64,000 nt of DNA from Streptomyces xiamenensis (GCF_000993785.3 NZ_CP009922.3:2170001-2234000); one strand, 5' to 3'. Counted from the first letter of the stretch, positions 41,069 to 49,669 are shown. Made by a program: numbers and translations. The notes: generated by a model not told the origin, from the letters alone.

Positions 41069-42376
41069 TCAGGCGGTGGCGGCGGCCCAGTACGCGCCGG
41101 TCGGGTAGGTGTACGCGGCCACGCTCTCCTCGTGCATCCGCGCGCTGTACCCCGGGGCGGACGGCAGGACGTACGCCCCCTCGCGCACCACGCACGGGTC
41201 GGTGAAGTGCTCGTGCAGGTGGTCGACGTACTCGGTGACCCGGCCCTCCAGCGATCCGGACACCGCCACATAGTCGAAGACCGACAGATGCTGGACCAGC
41301 TCGCACAGCCCGACGCCGCCCGCGTGCGGACAGACCGGAACGCCGAACTTCTTCGCCATCAGATACACCGCGATGATCTCGTTGACACTGGCGAGCCGGG
41401 CCGCGTCCAGCTGGCAGAAGTCGATCGCCTCCGCCTGGAACATCTGCTTGAACAGCACCCGGTTCATGCCGTGCTCCCCGGTCGCCACCCCGATCGGCGC
41501 GACGGCGCGGCGGATCGCGGCGTGGCCGAGGATGTCGTCCGGGCTGGTGGGCTCCTCGATCCACAGCGGCTTGAACTCGGCCAGCGCGCCGACCCACTCG
41601 ATGGCCTGCGGCACGTCCCACACCTGGTTGGCGTCGATCATCAGCTGGGCGTCCTCGTACCCGATGACCTCCCGGGCGATGCGCAGCCGCCGGACGTCCT
41701 CCGCCAGGCTGCCGCCCACCTTGAGCTTGATGTGCCGGTACCCGGAGTCCACCGCCTCCTGGCACAGCCGGCGCAGCTTGTCGTCGGAGTAGCCGAGCCA
41801 GCCGGCGCTGGTGGTGTAGCAGGGGTAGCCGGTGCCGGACAGTTCGGCCACCCGCCGCTCGCGGGTGGGGGCGAGTTCGGCGAGCAGGCCGATCGCCTCG
41901 TCCCGGGTCAGGACATCCGACAGATAGCTCAGGTCGGCGACGTCGACGAGTTCGGCGGGGGTCATGTCGGTGAGCAGCCGCCACAGCGGCTTGCCGGCGA
42001 CCCGCCCGGCGAGGTCCCACACGGCGTTCATCACGGCGGCCAGCGCCAGGTGCTCCACACCCTTGTCGGGCCCGAGCCAGCGCAGTTGGGAGTCGGACTT
42101 CAGCTCGCGGTACGTGCCGCCGAGGTCTGCCACCACCTCCTCGACGCTCCGGCCGACCAGCGGCCGCCCGCGCAATCGCGCCGCGAGCACGCAGATGTCG
42201 TTGCCGCGCCCGATGGTGAACGTGAAGCCGAACCCGGACAGCTCCGGGTCATCGGTCCTGATGACGACGTACGCGGCGGAGTAGTCCCCGTCCTTGTTCA
42301 TGGCGTCCGAACCGTCCATGGTCGCCGAGGTCGGGAACCGGACATCTGTCACGTCGACACTGACGATCGTGGTCAT
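41069..42376 (-). CDS. L-fuconate dehydratase-like enolase-superfamily enzyme
   Basis: The 435-residue protein starts at ATG with GTGGAG 5 nt upstream. The N-terminal cap has VRFPTSATMDGSDAMNKDGDYSAAYVVIRTDD, characteristic of fuconate dehydratases. The barrel has YRHIKLKVGGSLAEDVRRL (catalytic Lys of KxK), LMIDANQVWDV (metal Asp), WIEEPTSPDDI (metal Glu), GVATGEHGMNRVLFKQ (metal Glu/His) and VPVCPHAGGVGLCE. It dehydrates L-fuconate in non-phosphorylated fucose breakdown. No other fucose genes are adjacent, so the in vivo substrate is less certain. Confidence 0.85.
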   Translation of the reverse strand: MTTIVSVDVTDVRFPTSATMDGSDAMNKDGDYSAAYVVIRTDDPELSGFGFTFTIGRGNDICVLAARLRGRPLVGRSVEEVVADLGGTYRELKSDSQLRWLGPDKGVEHLALAAVMNAVWDLAGRVAGKPLWRLLTDMTPAELVDVADLSYLSDVLTRDEAIGLLAELAPTRERRVAELSGTGYPCYTTSAGWLGYSDDKLRRLCQEAVDSGYRHIKLKVGGSLAEDVRRLRIAREVIGYEDAQLMIDANQVWDVPQAIEWVGALAEFKPLWIEEPTSPDDILGHAAIRRAVAPIGVATGEHGMNRVLFKQMFQAEAIDFCQLDAARLASVNEIIAVYLMAKKFGVPVCPHAGGVGLCELVQHLSVFDYVAVSGSLEGRVTEYVDHLHEHFTDPCVVREGAYVLPSAPGYSARMHEESVAAYTYPTGAYWAAATA

Positions 42377-42482
42377 CGCTACTCCACTCTCGCGGGTACG
42401 GATCCGACGAAGCATAGATCCGCCGCCGCCAAGCCGTCCCCGCCCACCCGCTACACTGACCGCGGTGGCGACCAGCCGTCCC

Positions 42483-42555
42483 GCCTCCGTAGCTCAGGGG
42501 ATAGAGCACGGCTCTCCTAAAGCCGGTGTCGCAGGTTCGAATCCTGCCGGGGGCA
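42483..42555 (+). tRNA. tRNA-Arg (anticodon CCT)
   Basis: The 73-nt cloverleaf starts GCCTCCGTAGCTCAG. The anticodon stem-loop CGGCT-CTCCTAA-AGCCG gives anticodon CCT for AGG codons. The T-arm is GCAGG-TTCGAAT-CCTGC, and the acceptor GCCTCCG pairs with CGGGGGC through one U-G. CCA is not encoded. It reads a rare arginine codon in this GC-rich genome. Confidence 0.95.
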
Positions 42556-42726
42556 CAGCTCATGAGCGGCCGTCGGCCGCCGCGCCCGGATCGTGGGCGC
42601 GCGGGCCGCGCGGCACCGCCCGAACGGCGGAGATTGACCGGTACCCGGGCGGGTTACCCATGTTCTCCGGGTCCGTCCCGGAGCGGGTTCCGGGACGGAC
42701 GCAGCAGACGACACCCCGCGGGCGCC

Positions 42727-43362
42727 ATGGACCTTCCCATCCTCCCGCTGGCCATCACCATGATGGCCGGCCCCCAGATCATCTCGGCGATCATCTTCGT
42801 CACCGTTCCCCGCGCGACACGGGTCTCGCTGGCCTTCCTGTGCGGCGTTGCCCTGGCCGTGACGGCCGGCGTCCTGGTGATGCTCCTGGTGGCCCATCTG
42901 CTGGGCAACGCCGTGCACTTGGGAAGCGAGTCCGACAAGGGCTCGGTCGGCAACATCATCAAGTACGTGCTGGTGGGGCTGCTGGCCCTGCTGGCGCTGA
43001 AGAACTGGCGCGGCCGGGAGACCGCCGAGCCGCCCAAGTGGCTCGGCACGCTCATGTCGGCCGACGCCAGGCGGGCGTTCACCGTGGGCCTGCTGGTCAT
43101 CGCGCTGATGCCGTCCGACCTGATCGTCCTGCTGACCGTGGGCGTTCATCTGGAGCAACGGCATTCCGGGTTCGCCGCCGCCCTGCCGTTCATCGTGCTG
43201 ACGGTGCTGATCGCCGCGCTTCCGCTGCTGCTGCGCTCGCTCTTCCGCCGCCGGGCGGAGACCGCCATGCCGGCCGTGCGGGACTGGATGAACCAGCACA
43301 GCTGGCTGATCAACATCGGCGTCTGCGTGCTCTTCATCGTGCTGGTGCTGTCCGGGGCGTGA
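42727..43362 (+). CDS. GAP-family (LysE-like) membrane exporter
   Basis: The 211-residue protein has about six helices: LPILPLAITMMAGPQIISAIIFV, VSLAFLCGVALAVTAGVLVMLLVAHLLG, a KNWRGRETAEPPKWLGTLMSAD loop, AFTVGLLVIALMPSDLIVLLTVGVHL and a C-terminal helix. The spacing and the PKWL loop match the actinobacterial GAP family, named for glycopeptidolipid addressing in mycobacteria. The substrate here is unknown. No clear ribosome site precedes the ATG, so the start is tentative. Confidence 0.75.
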   Translation: MDLPILPLAITMMAGPQIISAIIFVTVPRATRVSLAFLCGVALAVTAGVLVMLLVAHLLGNAVHLGSESDKGSVGNIIKYVLVGLLALLALKNWRGRETAEPPKWLGTLMSADARRAFTVGLLVIALMPSDLIVLLTVGVHLEQRHSGFAAALPFIVLTVLIAALPLLLRSLFRRRAETAMPAVRDWMNQHSWLINIGVCVLFIVLVLSGA

Positions 43363-43439
43363 GGCTGCCGCCCGGCGCCGTCACCCGGACGGCCCCCTTG
43401 CGGTGGTCGGGGGCGGGTGCCGGGAGAGACCTTCGGAGC

Positions 43440-43895
43440 ATGGAGCCATCACCGCATTCCACCGGGCCGGCCGGGGGCGGCCCCGGGGGCCGCTCGCCCG
43501 GCCCCGCCGAAGCGCGCTCACTGTGGGCCGACGGACTGGTGCTGTTCGCCGCCATCATGCTGGTCATCGCCGGAATCATGGACATCCTCCGGGGTTCCAT
43601 GGCGCTGGCGAAGAACCAGATCTTCGTGTCCACCCCGGACTACGCGTTCCAGATGAGCCTGACGCGGTGGGGCTGGATCAACCTCATCCTGGGGATCGTC
43701 GCCGTCCTGGTCGGTCTCGGCCTGTTCCGGGCGGCGCTGTGGGCCCGGGTCGCCGGGGTGGTGATCGCCGGCCTGCTGATGCTCGCGGCCTTCTTGACGA
43801 TCCCCTACTACCCCTTGTGGTCCGTGGTGCTGATCGCGCTGTACGCGTTCGTGATCTGGGCCCTGTGCGTCGTACGGCCGCCCCGCCGGGAGTGA
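43440..43895 (+). CDS. small four-helix membrane protein (DUF7144-like)
   Basis: The 151-residue protein has a Pro/Gly-rich N-terminus followed by four helices (LVLFAAIMLVIAGIMDILRG, WGWINLILGIVAVLVGLGLF, VAGVVIAGLLMLAAFLTIPYY, LWSVVLIALYAFVIWAL). The helix pattern and the loop NQIFVSTPDYAF match a common actinobacterial membrane family of unknown function. Same direction as the GAP-like gene, 77 bp downstream. Confidence 0.75.
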   Translation: MEPSPHSTGPAGGGPGGRSPGPAEARSLWADGLVLFAAIMLVIAGIMDILRGSMALAKNQIFVSTPDYAFQMSLTRWGWINLILGIVAVLVGLGLFRAALWARVAGVVIAGLLMLAAFLTIPYYPLWSVVLIALYAFVIWALCVVRPPRRE

Positions 43896-43946
43896 ACGCC
43901 GGGTTCCGGCCCCGCGGGCCTGCTCGGGGCGCGGGGGGCCGGGGCG

Positions 43947-44615
43947 TCAGCCGGCAGCGGGGCGCGCCACCGGGGCCACCTCGGCGACCACCGCGGACGC
44001 CCGCGGCTGCGGCACCCCGGCCGAGATCAGCGTGGCCACCGCGACCTGGGTCCCGTCGTCCACCAGTTCCCCGGTGTTGACCGCCTCCAGCAGGGCCAGC
44101 GTCATCGCCTCGAGCGCGGCGCTCAGCGCCGCCGGCGGCAGCGGGGAGTGGAAGACGCCCTCGCGCCGCCCGCGCTCCAGGACGGAGCACACCGCGTCCC
44201 TGGCCGGCGCGAGGATCACGGCCACCCGCTCGGCGCCCAGGTCCCGGCGGGCCAGCGCCAGCAGCAGCCGGTAGCGGTCCCCGATGGGCCACATGCCGAA
44301 CACATGGTGCGCCAGCGCCTGCTCGGGCGGCCCCGCCACCCGCTCGGCCCCGGCCGCCACCGCGCCGCGAATGGCCTCGGCCGCCTCCTCGGCCAGCGCC
44401 TCCAGCAGCGCCGCGCGCCCCGGGAAGTGCCCGAACAGGGTGCGCCGTACGACCCCGGCGGCCTTCGCCAGTTCCTCCAGCGTCACATCGGGGTTGCGCC
44501 CCAGCTCCTGACGGGCCGTGGCCAGAATGCGCGCCCGGTTGGAGCGCGCGTTGCGGCGCTGCGGCTGAGGGCGCAGCCCGGACGGGGTCAGGGGAAGGGC
44601 CACCGGCTCGGACAC
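43947..44615 (-). CDS. TetR-family regulator
   Basis: The protein has 222 residues from a GTG with GAGGTGG 5 nt upstream; an ATG at 44660 is the alternative. The HTH is SNRARILATARQELGRNPDVTLEELAKAAGVVRRTLFGHFPGRAALL. The C-terminal domain has WPIGDRYRLLLALARRDLG and a helical end. It lies convergent with the small membrane gene. Target unknown. Confidence 0.85.
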   Translation of the reverse strand: MSEPVALPLTPSGLRPQPQRRNARSNRARILATARQELGRNPDVTLEELAKAAGVVRRTLFGHFPGRAALLEALAEEAAEAIRGAVAAGAERVAGPPEQALAHHVFGMWPIGDRYRLLLALARRDLGAERVAVILAPARDAVCSVLERGRREGVFHSPLPPAALSAALEAMTLALLEAVNTGELVDDGTQVAVATLISAGVPQPRASAVVAEVAPVARPAAG

Positions 44616-44695
44616 GGCATCCACCTCGGCGCAGTCACGGAACGGGTACCAACGACCCACCTATGGTGACACGGCCGGGGTGCCCCTCCGCCGGC

Positions 44696-45205
44696 TCAGA
44701 ACAGCCGGCCCGCCCGCTCCTCGGGCGGCTCCTCCAGCTCCAGCAGGAAGCGTTTGCGCTCCAGCCCGCCCGCGTACCCGGTCAGAGCGCCGTCCGCGCC
44801 CACCACCCGGTGGCAGGGGACGATCACCGAGATGGGGTTGCGGGCGTTGGCCGAACCGACCGCCTGCGACAGCGACACCTCGCCCAGTTCCCGCGCCAGC
44901 TGCCCGTAGGTACGCCGCTCGCCGTACGGGATCTCCACCAGCAGCCGCCACACCCGGCGCTGGAAGTCGTTGCCGCGCGGCGCCAGCGGCAGTTCGAAGC
45001 GGGTGAGCCGGCCGGCGAAGTACGCCCCGAGCTGCTCACGGACCGCCTCGAAGCCGCCCGCCACGCGCGGCCCCAGGGCGGCGAGGGGCGGCATCCGCAG
45101 GTGGCCGGGGAAGTACAGCCCGGTCAGGGCCCCCGTCTCCTCGGCCACCGCCGTCAGCGGCCCGACCGGGGAGTCGATGACCGTGTGCACCACCGGCTCG
45201 CTCAC
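44696..45205 (-). CDS. ogt: methylated-DNA-protein-cysteine S-methyltransferase
   Basis: The 169-residue Ogt-type protein has a GTG start that overlaps the upstream stop (GTGA). It shows YGERRTYGQLARELG, SQAVGSANARNPISVIVPCHRVVGADGALTGYAGGLERKRFLLELE, with acceptor Cys131 in PCHRV. It repairs O6-alkylguanine by suicidal transfer. It is the last gene of the tsaB-rimI-tsaD run, an unusual place for a DNA repair gene. Confidence 0.9.
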   Translation of the reverse strand: MSEPVVHTVIDSPVGPLTAVAEETGALTGLYFPGHLRMPPLAALGPRVAGGFEAVREQLGAYFAGRLTRFELPLAPRGNDFQRRVWRLLVEIPYGERRTYGQLARELGEVSLSQAVGSANARNPISVIVPCHRVVGADGALTGYAGGLERKRFLLELEEPPEERAGRLF

Positions 45206-46392
45206 CGCCGCACCGCCACGCTGTGCTCCTCCAGCCGGTGCGCCCGCACCCACGCCTCGTCCACGCTCACCCCGAGCCCCGGGCCGGACGGGATCTCGGC
45301 CCGGCCCCCGGCGGCCGGCCGGATCGGGTCGGTCAGCACGCCCTCGCGCAGCGGATTGTGCCCCCGGTCGAACTCGAAGATCAGGGGTTCACCGGTGCCC
45401 GCGCCGTACGGGACGTCGGGCACCGCCGACAGCAACTGGAGGGTGGCGGCCTGCGCCACGCCCGTGCCCCAGCAGTGCGGGGACAACCGGAGGTTCCAGG
45501 CGGCGGCCATGGCGCGGATCGCCTGGGCCTCGGTGAACCCACCGCACTTGGCGACGTCCGGCTGCACGATGTCCAGCTGCCGCCCGGCGATGGGCTCGCG
45601 GAAGCCGTAGCGGGTGTAGAGCGCCTCGCCGCCGGCCAGCGGCGGGAGGGCGCGGGCCGTGGCGGCGGCGCGCAGTTCGCGGTAGCCGGCGTGGTCGTGC
45701 GGCGGCACCGGCTCCTCGACCCAGTACGGGTCCAGGTCGTGCAGCCGCTCGATGGAGCGGCGGGCGGAGGCGGCGGTGGCGTTGGTGTTGTAGTCGACCA
45801 TCACCAGCCCGGTGTCGCCGAAGACTTCCCGGGCCACCTGGGTGCGGGCCCGGTCCTCGGCCGGGGAGAGACCGATCTTGATCTTGACGGCGCGGAACCC
45901 CTCGGCGGCGTTCCGGGCCAGTACGGCGCGCAGTTCGCCCAGGTCACGGCCGGGGGTTACGTAGCCGCTCGACGCGTACGCGGCCACGCTCTCCCGCAGC
46001 CGCCCACCGAGCAGGTCGCCGACCGGTACGCCGAACGTACGGGCCTGGGCGTCCCACAGGGCGATGTCCAGGCCGCTGAGCGCCGCGACGTGCGGGCCGC
46101 CGGTGGTGTGGTGGTAGCCGGTGGACAAGGTGTCCAGCAGCCGGTTCTCCCGGACGGCAACCGGCTGTCCGAGCAGCGCGGCGCCGAACTCGGCGAGGAA
46201 CGGCGCGACCCGGCGCGGCGGCCCGAAGGACTCCCCCCAGCCGTGGACCCCGTCCGAGGTGGTGACCTTGACCAGCGTCGCCACCCGGCGGTCGCCCGGC
46301 GCCTTGGCGGTGCCGTAACCGCCGTCCGGCAGCGCAGACTCCAGCGGGAAGGTCTCCACCGCGCTGACCACGGGCCGGGCGGGGCGGCTCAC
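45202..46392 (-). CDS. mandelate racemase/muconate lactonizing enzyme family protein
   Basis: The 396-residue enolase-superfamily protein starts at a GTG overlapping the upstream small ORF. The N-terminal cap is VETFPLESALPDGGYGTAKAPGDRRVATLVKVTTSDG. The barrel has AVKIKIGLSPAEDRARTQ (catalytic KxK), LVMVDYNTNAT (metal Asp), YWVEEPVPPHDHAGYRE (metal Glu), PLAGGEALYTRYGF (metal Glu) and LRLSPHCWGTGVAQAATLQ (catalytic His). The substrate is probably a sugar acid, but unknown. The Asn in DYNTN at a usually conserved position is a detail to compare. Confidence 0.82.
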   Translation of the reverse strand: MSRPARPVVSAVETFPLESALPDGGYGTAKAPGDRRVATLVKVTTSDGVHGWGESFGPPRRVAPFLAEFGAALLGQPVAVRENRLLDTLSTGYHHTTGGPHVAALSGLDIALWDAQARTFGVPVGDLLGGRLRESVAAYASSGYVTPGRDLGELRAVLARNAAEGFRAVKIKIGLSPAEDRARTQVAREVFGDTGLVMVDYNTNATAASARRSIERLHDLDPYWVEEPVPPHDHAGYRELRAAATARALPPLAGGEALYTRYGFREPIAGRQLDIVQPDVAKCGGFTEAQAIRAMAAAWNLRLSPHCWGTGVAQAATLQLLSAVPDVPYGAGTGEPLIFEFDRGHNPLREGVLTDPIRPAAGGRAEIPSGPGLGVSVDEAWVRAHRLEEHSVAVRR

Positions 46393-46640
46393 TCGGGGAC
46401 CTGCTGGAAGCGCCAGCGGTGCACCGGCCGGTGCAGCAGACCGGCCGGCGGGTCGGGGAGTTCGGCGGGGCCGGTGCCCTCCCACCAGGTGATGACGAGC
46501 ACCCGGTCGGCGGCGGCCGTGAACGTCTCGCGGCGGGCGGGGGCGGGATCGAGCGCCTGCTGCCGTACCCAGGCCAGCAGTTCGGCGCCCCGGCCCTCGG
46601 CGGCCCGCGCCTCCCACATGAGAGTGGTGGTCGCGGTCAC
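46389..46640 (-). CDS. small hypothetical protein inside the tsaD operon
   Basis: The 83-residue protein reads [44 protein letters not shown], and a [11 protein letters not shown] end. Its pattern recalls single-domain ferredoxin-like folds such as ABM monooxygenases, but this is a guess. GTGA overlaps at both ends (tsaD upstream, enolase-type gene downstream) show it is a real, translated gene. Confidence 0.8.
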   Translation of the reverse strand: MTATTTLMWEARAAEGRGAELLAWVRQQALDPAPARRETFTAAADRVLVITWWEGTGPAELPDPPAGLLHRPVHRWRFQQVPE

Positions 46641-47767
46641 CCCTGGCCCCCGTACAGGTTGGCGGCGCTCAGCTCGTGCACATGCGTGTGCGCGTCGGCG
46701 TGCGAGTGGGGGTGGGCGTGCGCGTGCCCGGGGATGTGGGTCTCCGTGACGGGCAGCGAGGAGTCCGCGGGCAGATCCAGCCCGGAGGCGGGGCGGTTAC
46801 GGGCCACCATCTCCGCGCCGAGCGCCGCCACCATGGCGCCGTTGTCCGTGCACAGCTTCGGCCGGGGCACCCGCAGCGTGATCCCGGCGGCGTCGCAGCG
46901 CTCCTGCGCCAGCGCCCGCAGCCGCGAGTTGGCCGCCACCCCGCCGCCGATCATCAGATGGTCCACGCCCTGTTCCTTGCAGGCCCGGACAGCCTTGCGG
47001 GTCAGCACATCGGTGACCGCCTCCTGGAAGGAGGCCGCCACATCCGCCACCGGCACCGGTTCCCCGGCCCGCCGCCTGGCCTCGACCCAGCGGGCCACCG
47101 CGGTCTTCAGGCCGGAGAAGGAGAAGTCCAGCGGCGCGTCCCTGGGGCCGGTCAGCCCGCGCGGGAACCGGATCGCCTCCGGGTCGCCGTCCCGCGCGTA
47201 CCGGTCGATCACCGGGCCGCCGGGGAAGCCGAGCCCCAGCACCCGCGCCACCTTGTCGAAGGCCTCCCCCGCCGCGTCGTCGATCGTCGCGCCCAGCGGC
47301 CGGACGTCACAGGTGATGTCGGGCGCCAGCAGCAGTGAGGAGTGGCCGCCCGACACCAGCAGCGCCATCGTCGGCTCGGGCAGCGGACCGTGCTCCAGCT
47401 GGTCCACGCAGATGTGCGAGGCCAGGTGGTTGACGCCGTACAGCGGCTTGCCCAGCGCGTACGCGTACGCCTTCGCCGCCGAGACCCCCACCAGCAGCGC
47501 CCCGGCCAGGCCGGGTCCGGCCGTCACGGCGATGCCGTCCAGGTCGCTCGCCGCGATCCCGGCCTCCTTCAGGGCCCGCTCGACGGTGGGGACCATCGCC
47601 TCCAGGTGCGCCCGGCTGGCGATCTCCGGCACCACGCCCCCGAACCGGGCGTGGTCATCGACGCTGGAGGCCACCGCGTCGGCGAGCAGCGTGGTGCCGC
47701 GCACGATCCCCACGCCGGTCTCGTCGCAGGAGGTCTCGATGCCCAGCACGAGCGGTTCGTCAGCCAT
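46637..47767 (-). CDS. tsaD: tRNA N6-adenosine threonylcarbamoyltransferase TsaD
   Basis: The 376-residue Kae1/Gcp-type protein begins [17 protein letters not shown], has [16 protein letters not shown] and the metal site HLASH (His114, His118). [30 protein letters not shown] [15 protein letters not shown] and [16 protein letters not shown] follow. It transfers the threonylcarbamoyl group to A37 of ANN-decoding tRNAs. Unusual: an added C-terminal tail (about 345-367) is strongly His-rich. The start is 11 nt after the rimI stop. Confidence 0.95.
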   Translation of the reverse strand: MADEPLVLGIETSCDETGVGIVRGTTLLADAVASSVDDHARFGGVVPEIASRAHLEAMVPTVERALKEAGIAASDLDGIAVTAGPGLAGALLVGVSAAKAYAYALGKPLYGVNHLASHICVDQLEHGPLPEPTMALLVSGGHSSLLLAPDITCDVRPLGATIDDAAGEAFDKVARVLGLGFPGGPVIDRYARDGDPEAIRFPRGLTGPRDAPLDFSFSGLKTAVARWVEARRRAGEPVPVADVAASFQEAVTDVLTRKAVRACKEQGVDHLMIGGGVAANSRLRALAQERCDAAGITLRVPRPKLCTDNGAMVAALGAEMVARNRPASGLDLPADSSLPVTETHIPGHAHAHPHSHADAHTHVHELSAANLYGGQG

Positions 47768-47778
47768 CTCTCTCTATC

Positions 47779-48276
47779 TCAGCTCTCGTCAGGGTGGTCG
47801 CCGGGCGCCGACCGGCGCATCACCAGCGCGTCGTGGTTGCCCGGCTGGTAGTAGCCGCGCCGGATGCCCAGCGGCTCGAAGCCGAACCGGGTGTACAGCC
47901 GCTGCGCCCGCGCGTTGTCCACCCGCACCTCCAGGAACACCTCGCCGCAGCCGGCCGCGCCGGCGGCGGACAGCAGGTCGGTGAGCAGCCGGGCGCCGAG
48001 CCCGGTGCCCTGGCGGTTGGGGGCCACCGCGATGGACTGCACATCGGCCTGGTCCCCGGCCACGGCGAGACCGGCGTACCCGGCCGGGCTGCCGCCCGCC
48101 GGGTCCTCGGCCAGGACGTAGTGTCTGCTGCGCCGCGGGCCGGCGGTCAGCGCCAGCTCGGACCAGAACATCCCCGGGGTCCAGGCGTCCTCGGGGAACA
48201 CCTCGCGTTCCAGGGCCAGCACCGGTTCGATGTCCCACCAGCGCATCGCGCGCAGGGTGACGGCGCTCCCGGTCAT
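47779..48276 (-). CDS. rimI: ribosomal protein S18-alanine N-acetyltransferase RimI
   Basis: The 165-residue GNAT protein has LRAMRWWDIEPVLALEREVFPEDAWTPGMFWSEL, then ADVQSIAVAPNRQGTGLGARLLTDLL (acetyl-CoA loop QGTGLG), EVFLEVRVDNARAQRLYTRFGFEPLGIRRGYY. This matches RimI. ATGA overlap with tsaB, as in many genomes where rimI joins the t6A genes. It acetylates the S18 N-terminus. Confidence 0.92.
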   Translation of the reverse strand: MTGSAVTLRAMRWWDIEPVLALEREVFPEDAWTPGMFWSELALTAGPRRSRHYVLAEDPAGGSPAGYAGLAVAGDQADVQSIAVAPNRQGTGLGARLLTDLLSAAGAAGCGEVFLEVRVDNARAQRLYTRFGFEPLGIRRGYYQPGNHDALVMRRSAPGDHPDES

Positions 48277-48938
48277 GGGGTGACGACCTTGTACCCGGCG
48301 GGCACCTGGGCGTCGGGACGGCGCAGATACAGCGGACGCGGCGGCGCCGGCTCCTCGCCGGCGGCCAGCCGCTGGGCGGCGAGCGCGGCCAGAGCGCCGG
48401 CCGAGGCGTGCTGCGGCAGCTCGCGGCGCACGTCCGCGAAGGCGTCGGCGTACAGCACGGCTCCGGCTCCCACGGCGGGCAGCACGGTGACCTCGGCGGG
48501 CAGTTCTCCGGCGCGGTCGACGGCGGGCCCGTCGACGCGGGTGCCGGTGGCGTCGTACCGCGCCCAGTACACCTCTTTGCGCCGGGCGTCGGTGGCCACC
48601 ACGAACGGGCCGGTGAGCCCCGCGGCCACGGCGGCGTGCGCGATACCGTCCAGCGTGCACAGCCCGTGGACTGGTACGGAGCGGGCCGCCCCGAGCGCGG
48701 CGGCCGTCACCAGACCGACCCGCAGCCCGGTGTAGGGGCCGGGGCCGTTGCCGACCACCAGGCCGGTGACCTCGCTGATCTTCCGCCCCGCGGTGGACAG
48801 GACGCGGTCCACGGCGGGCATGAGCAGCTCACCGTGGCGTCGGGCGTCGATCTGTTCCCAGGAGGCGAGCACCCGGCCCTCCCCGTACAGCGCGACGGTG
48901 ACGGCGGGGGTGGCGGTATCCATGGCAAGCAGCAGCAC
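48273..48938 (-). CDS. tsaB: t6A biosynthesis protein TsaB
   Basis: The 221-residue actin-like partner of TsaD begins VLLLAMDTATPAVTVALY from a GTG. It has RHGELLMPAVDRVLS, VVGNGPGPYTGLRVGLVTAAAL and VATDARRKEVYWARYD. An in-frame ATG at 49049 would add a leader overlapping the divergent promoter. It is the first gene of the leftward operon tsaB-rimI-tsaD-orf-enolase-ogt, and divergent from the L,D-transpeptidase-like gene. Confidence 0.92.
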   Translation of the reverse strand: MLLLAMDTATPAVTVALYGEGRVLASWEQIDARRHGELLMPAVDRVLSTAGRKISEVTGLVVGNGPGPYTGLRVGLVTAAALGAARSVPVHGLCTLDGIAHAAVAAGLTGPFVVATDARRKEVYWARYDATGTRVDGPAVDRAGELPAEVTVLPAVGAGAVLYADAFADVRRELPQHASAGALAALAAQRLAAGEEPAPPRPLYLRRPDAQVPAGYKVVTP

Positions 48939-49030
48939 GTCAGCAAGCGTACGGTCTCTCGCGCCCGGCCATGCTGCTGATAGCGTCACCACAGGTTTCA
49001 CCGGATCCTGCGAAAGGCGGCAGCACCACT

Positions 49031-49633
49031 GTGGCGCGCAGTCACTCACGCTCCCGGCCAGGGCCCACCGTGGCCGCGCTCACCGTTCTGGCTCTCGCCG
49101 TGGTCGCTTTCTTCGCGTACCAGGCCAACGCGGCCCCGGACCGCCCCGGGGCGGGCGGAAAGCCGGATCCGACGCCGGTCGAGGAGATCGTGCCGGACAA
49201 GCCGTCCGAGACGGACGGGGCCGACGACGAGAACCCCGCGCTGCCGCCCGATTCGGGCGACGGGGTGCGGGTGGTCTACTCGCTGTCCGCGCAGCGCCTG
49301 TGGCTGGTGGCCGAGGCCCCCGACGGGCTGGGCGAGGAGGTGCTGCACACCTATCCGGCGCACCGCAGCACCGTGGACCCGGAGCCCGGCGCGTACCAGG
49401 TCACCCGCCGCGACGAGGCGATCCCCGGCTCGGACGGGGTGCCGATCCAGCACGTGGTGGTCTTCCACTCCGACGACGAGGGGATCGTCTTCGGCTTCTC
49501 GGCCGCCGTGGACGGGTCGCTGCCCGACCCCTCGGCACAGGCCCGCACCGGCGGCATCCGCCAGTCCCCCGAGGACAGCCCGCAGCTGTGGGAGTTCGCG
49601 GAGGTCGGTACCCCGGTGATCGTGGTCCCGTAA
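49031..49633 (+). CDS. exported L,D-transpeptidase-like protein lacking the catalytic Cys
   Basis: The 200-residue protein starts at GTG (VARSHSRSRPGPTV). It has an N-terminal membrane/signal segment (about 13-34), a disordered acidic linker (35-78) and a C-terminal YkuD-like domain: GVRVVYSLSAQRLWLVA, TYPAHRSTVDPEPGAYQVTRR, HVVVFHSDDEGIVFGFS and GGIRQSPEDSPQLWEFAEVGTPVIVV. The last block aligns with the SHGCIR catalytic segment of L,D-transpeptidases. However, His and Cys are replaced (Thr173, Gly175), so it should be catalytically dead. It may bind wall or act as a scaffold. The family call is from pattern, not search. Confidence 0.65.
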   Translation: MARSHSRSRPGPTVAALTVLALAVVAFFAYQANAAPDRPGAGGKPDPTPVEEIVPDKPSETDGADDENPALPPDSGDGVRVVYSLSAQRLWLVAEAPDGLGEEVLHTYPAHRSTVDPEPGAYQVTRRDEAIPGSDGVPIQHVVVFHSDDEGIVFGFSAAVDGSLPDPSAQARTGGIRQSPEDSPQLWEFAEVGTPVIVVP

Positions 49634-49669
49634 GCGGGGACCGGACGCATGGTTCGGGGGCCGGACGCG

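Noticed and set aside
42517..43299. Leftward ORF with a CPRQDSNLRHRL-like end
   Set aside because: Antisense reading through tRNA-Arg and the GAP-like gene; a classic false ORF.
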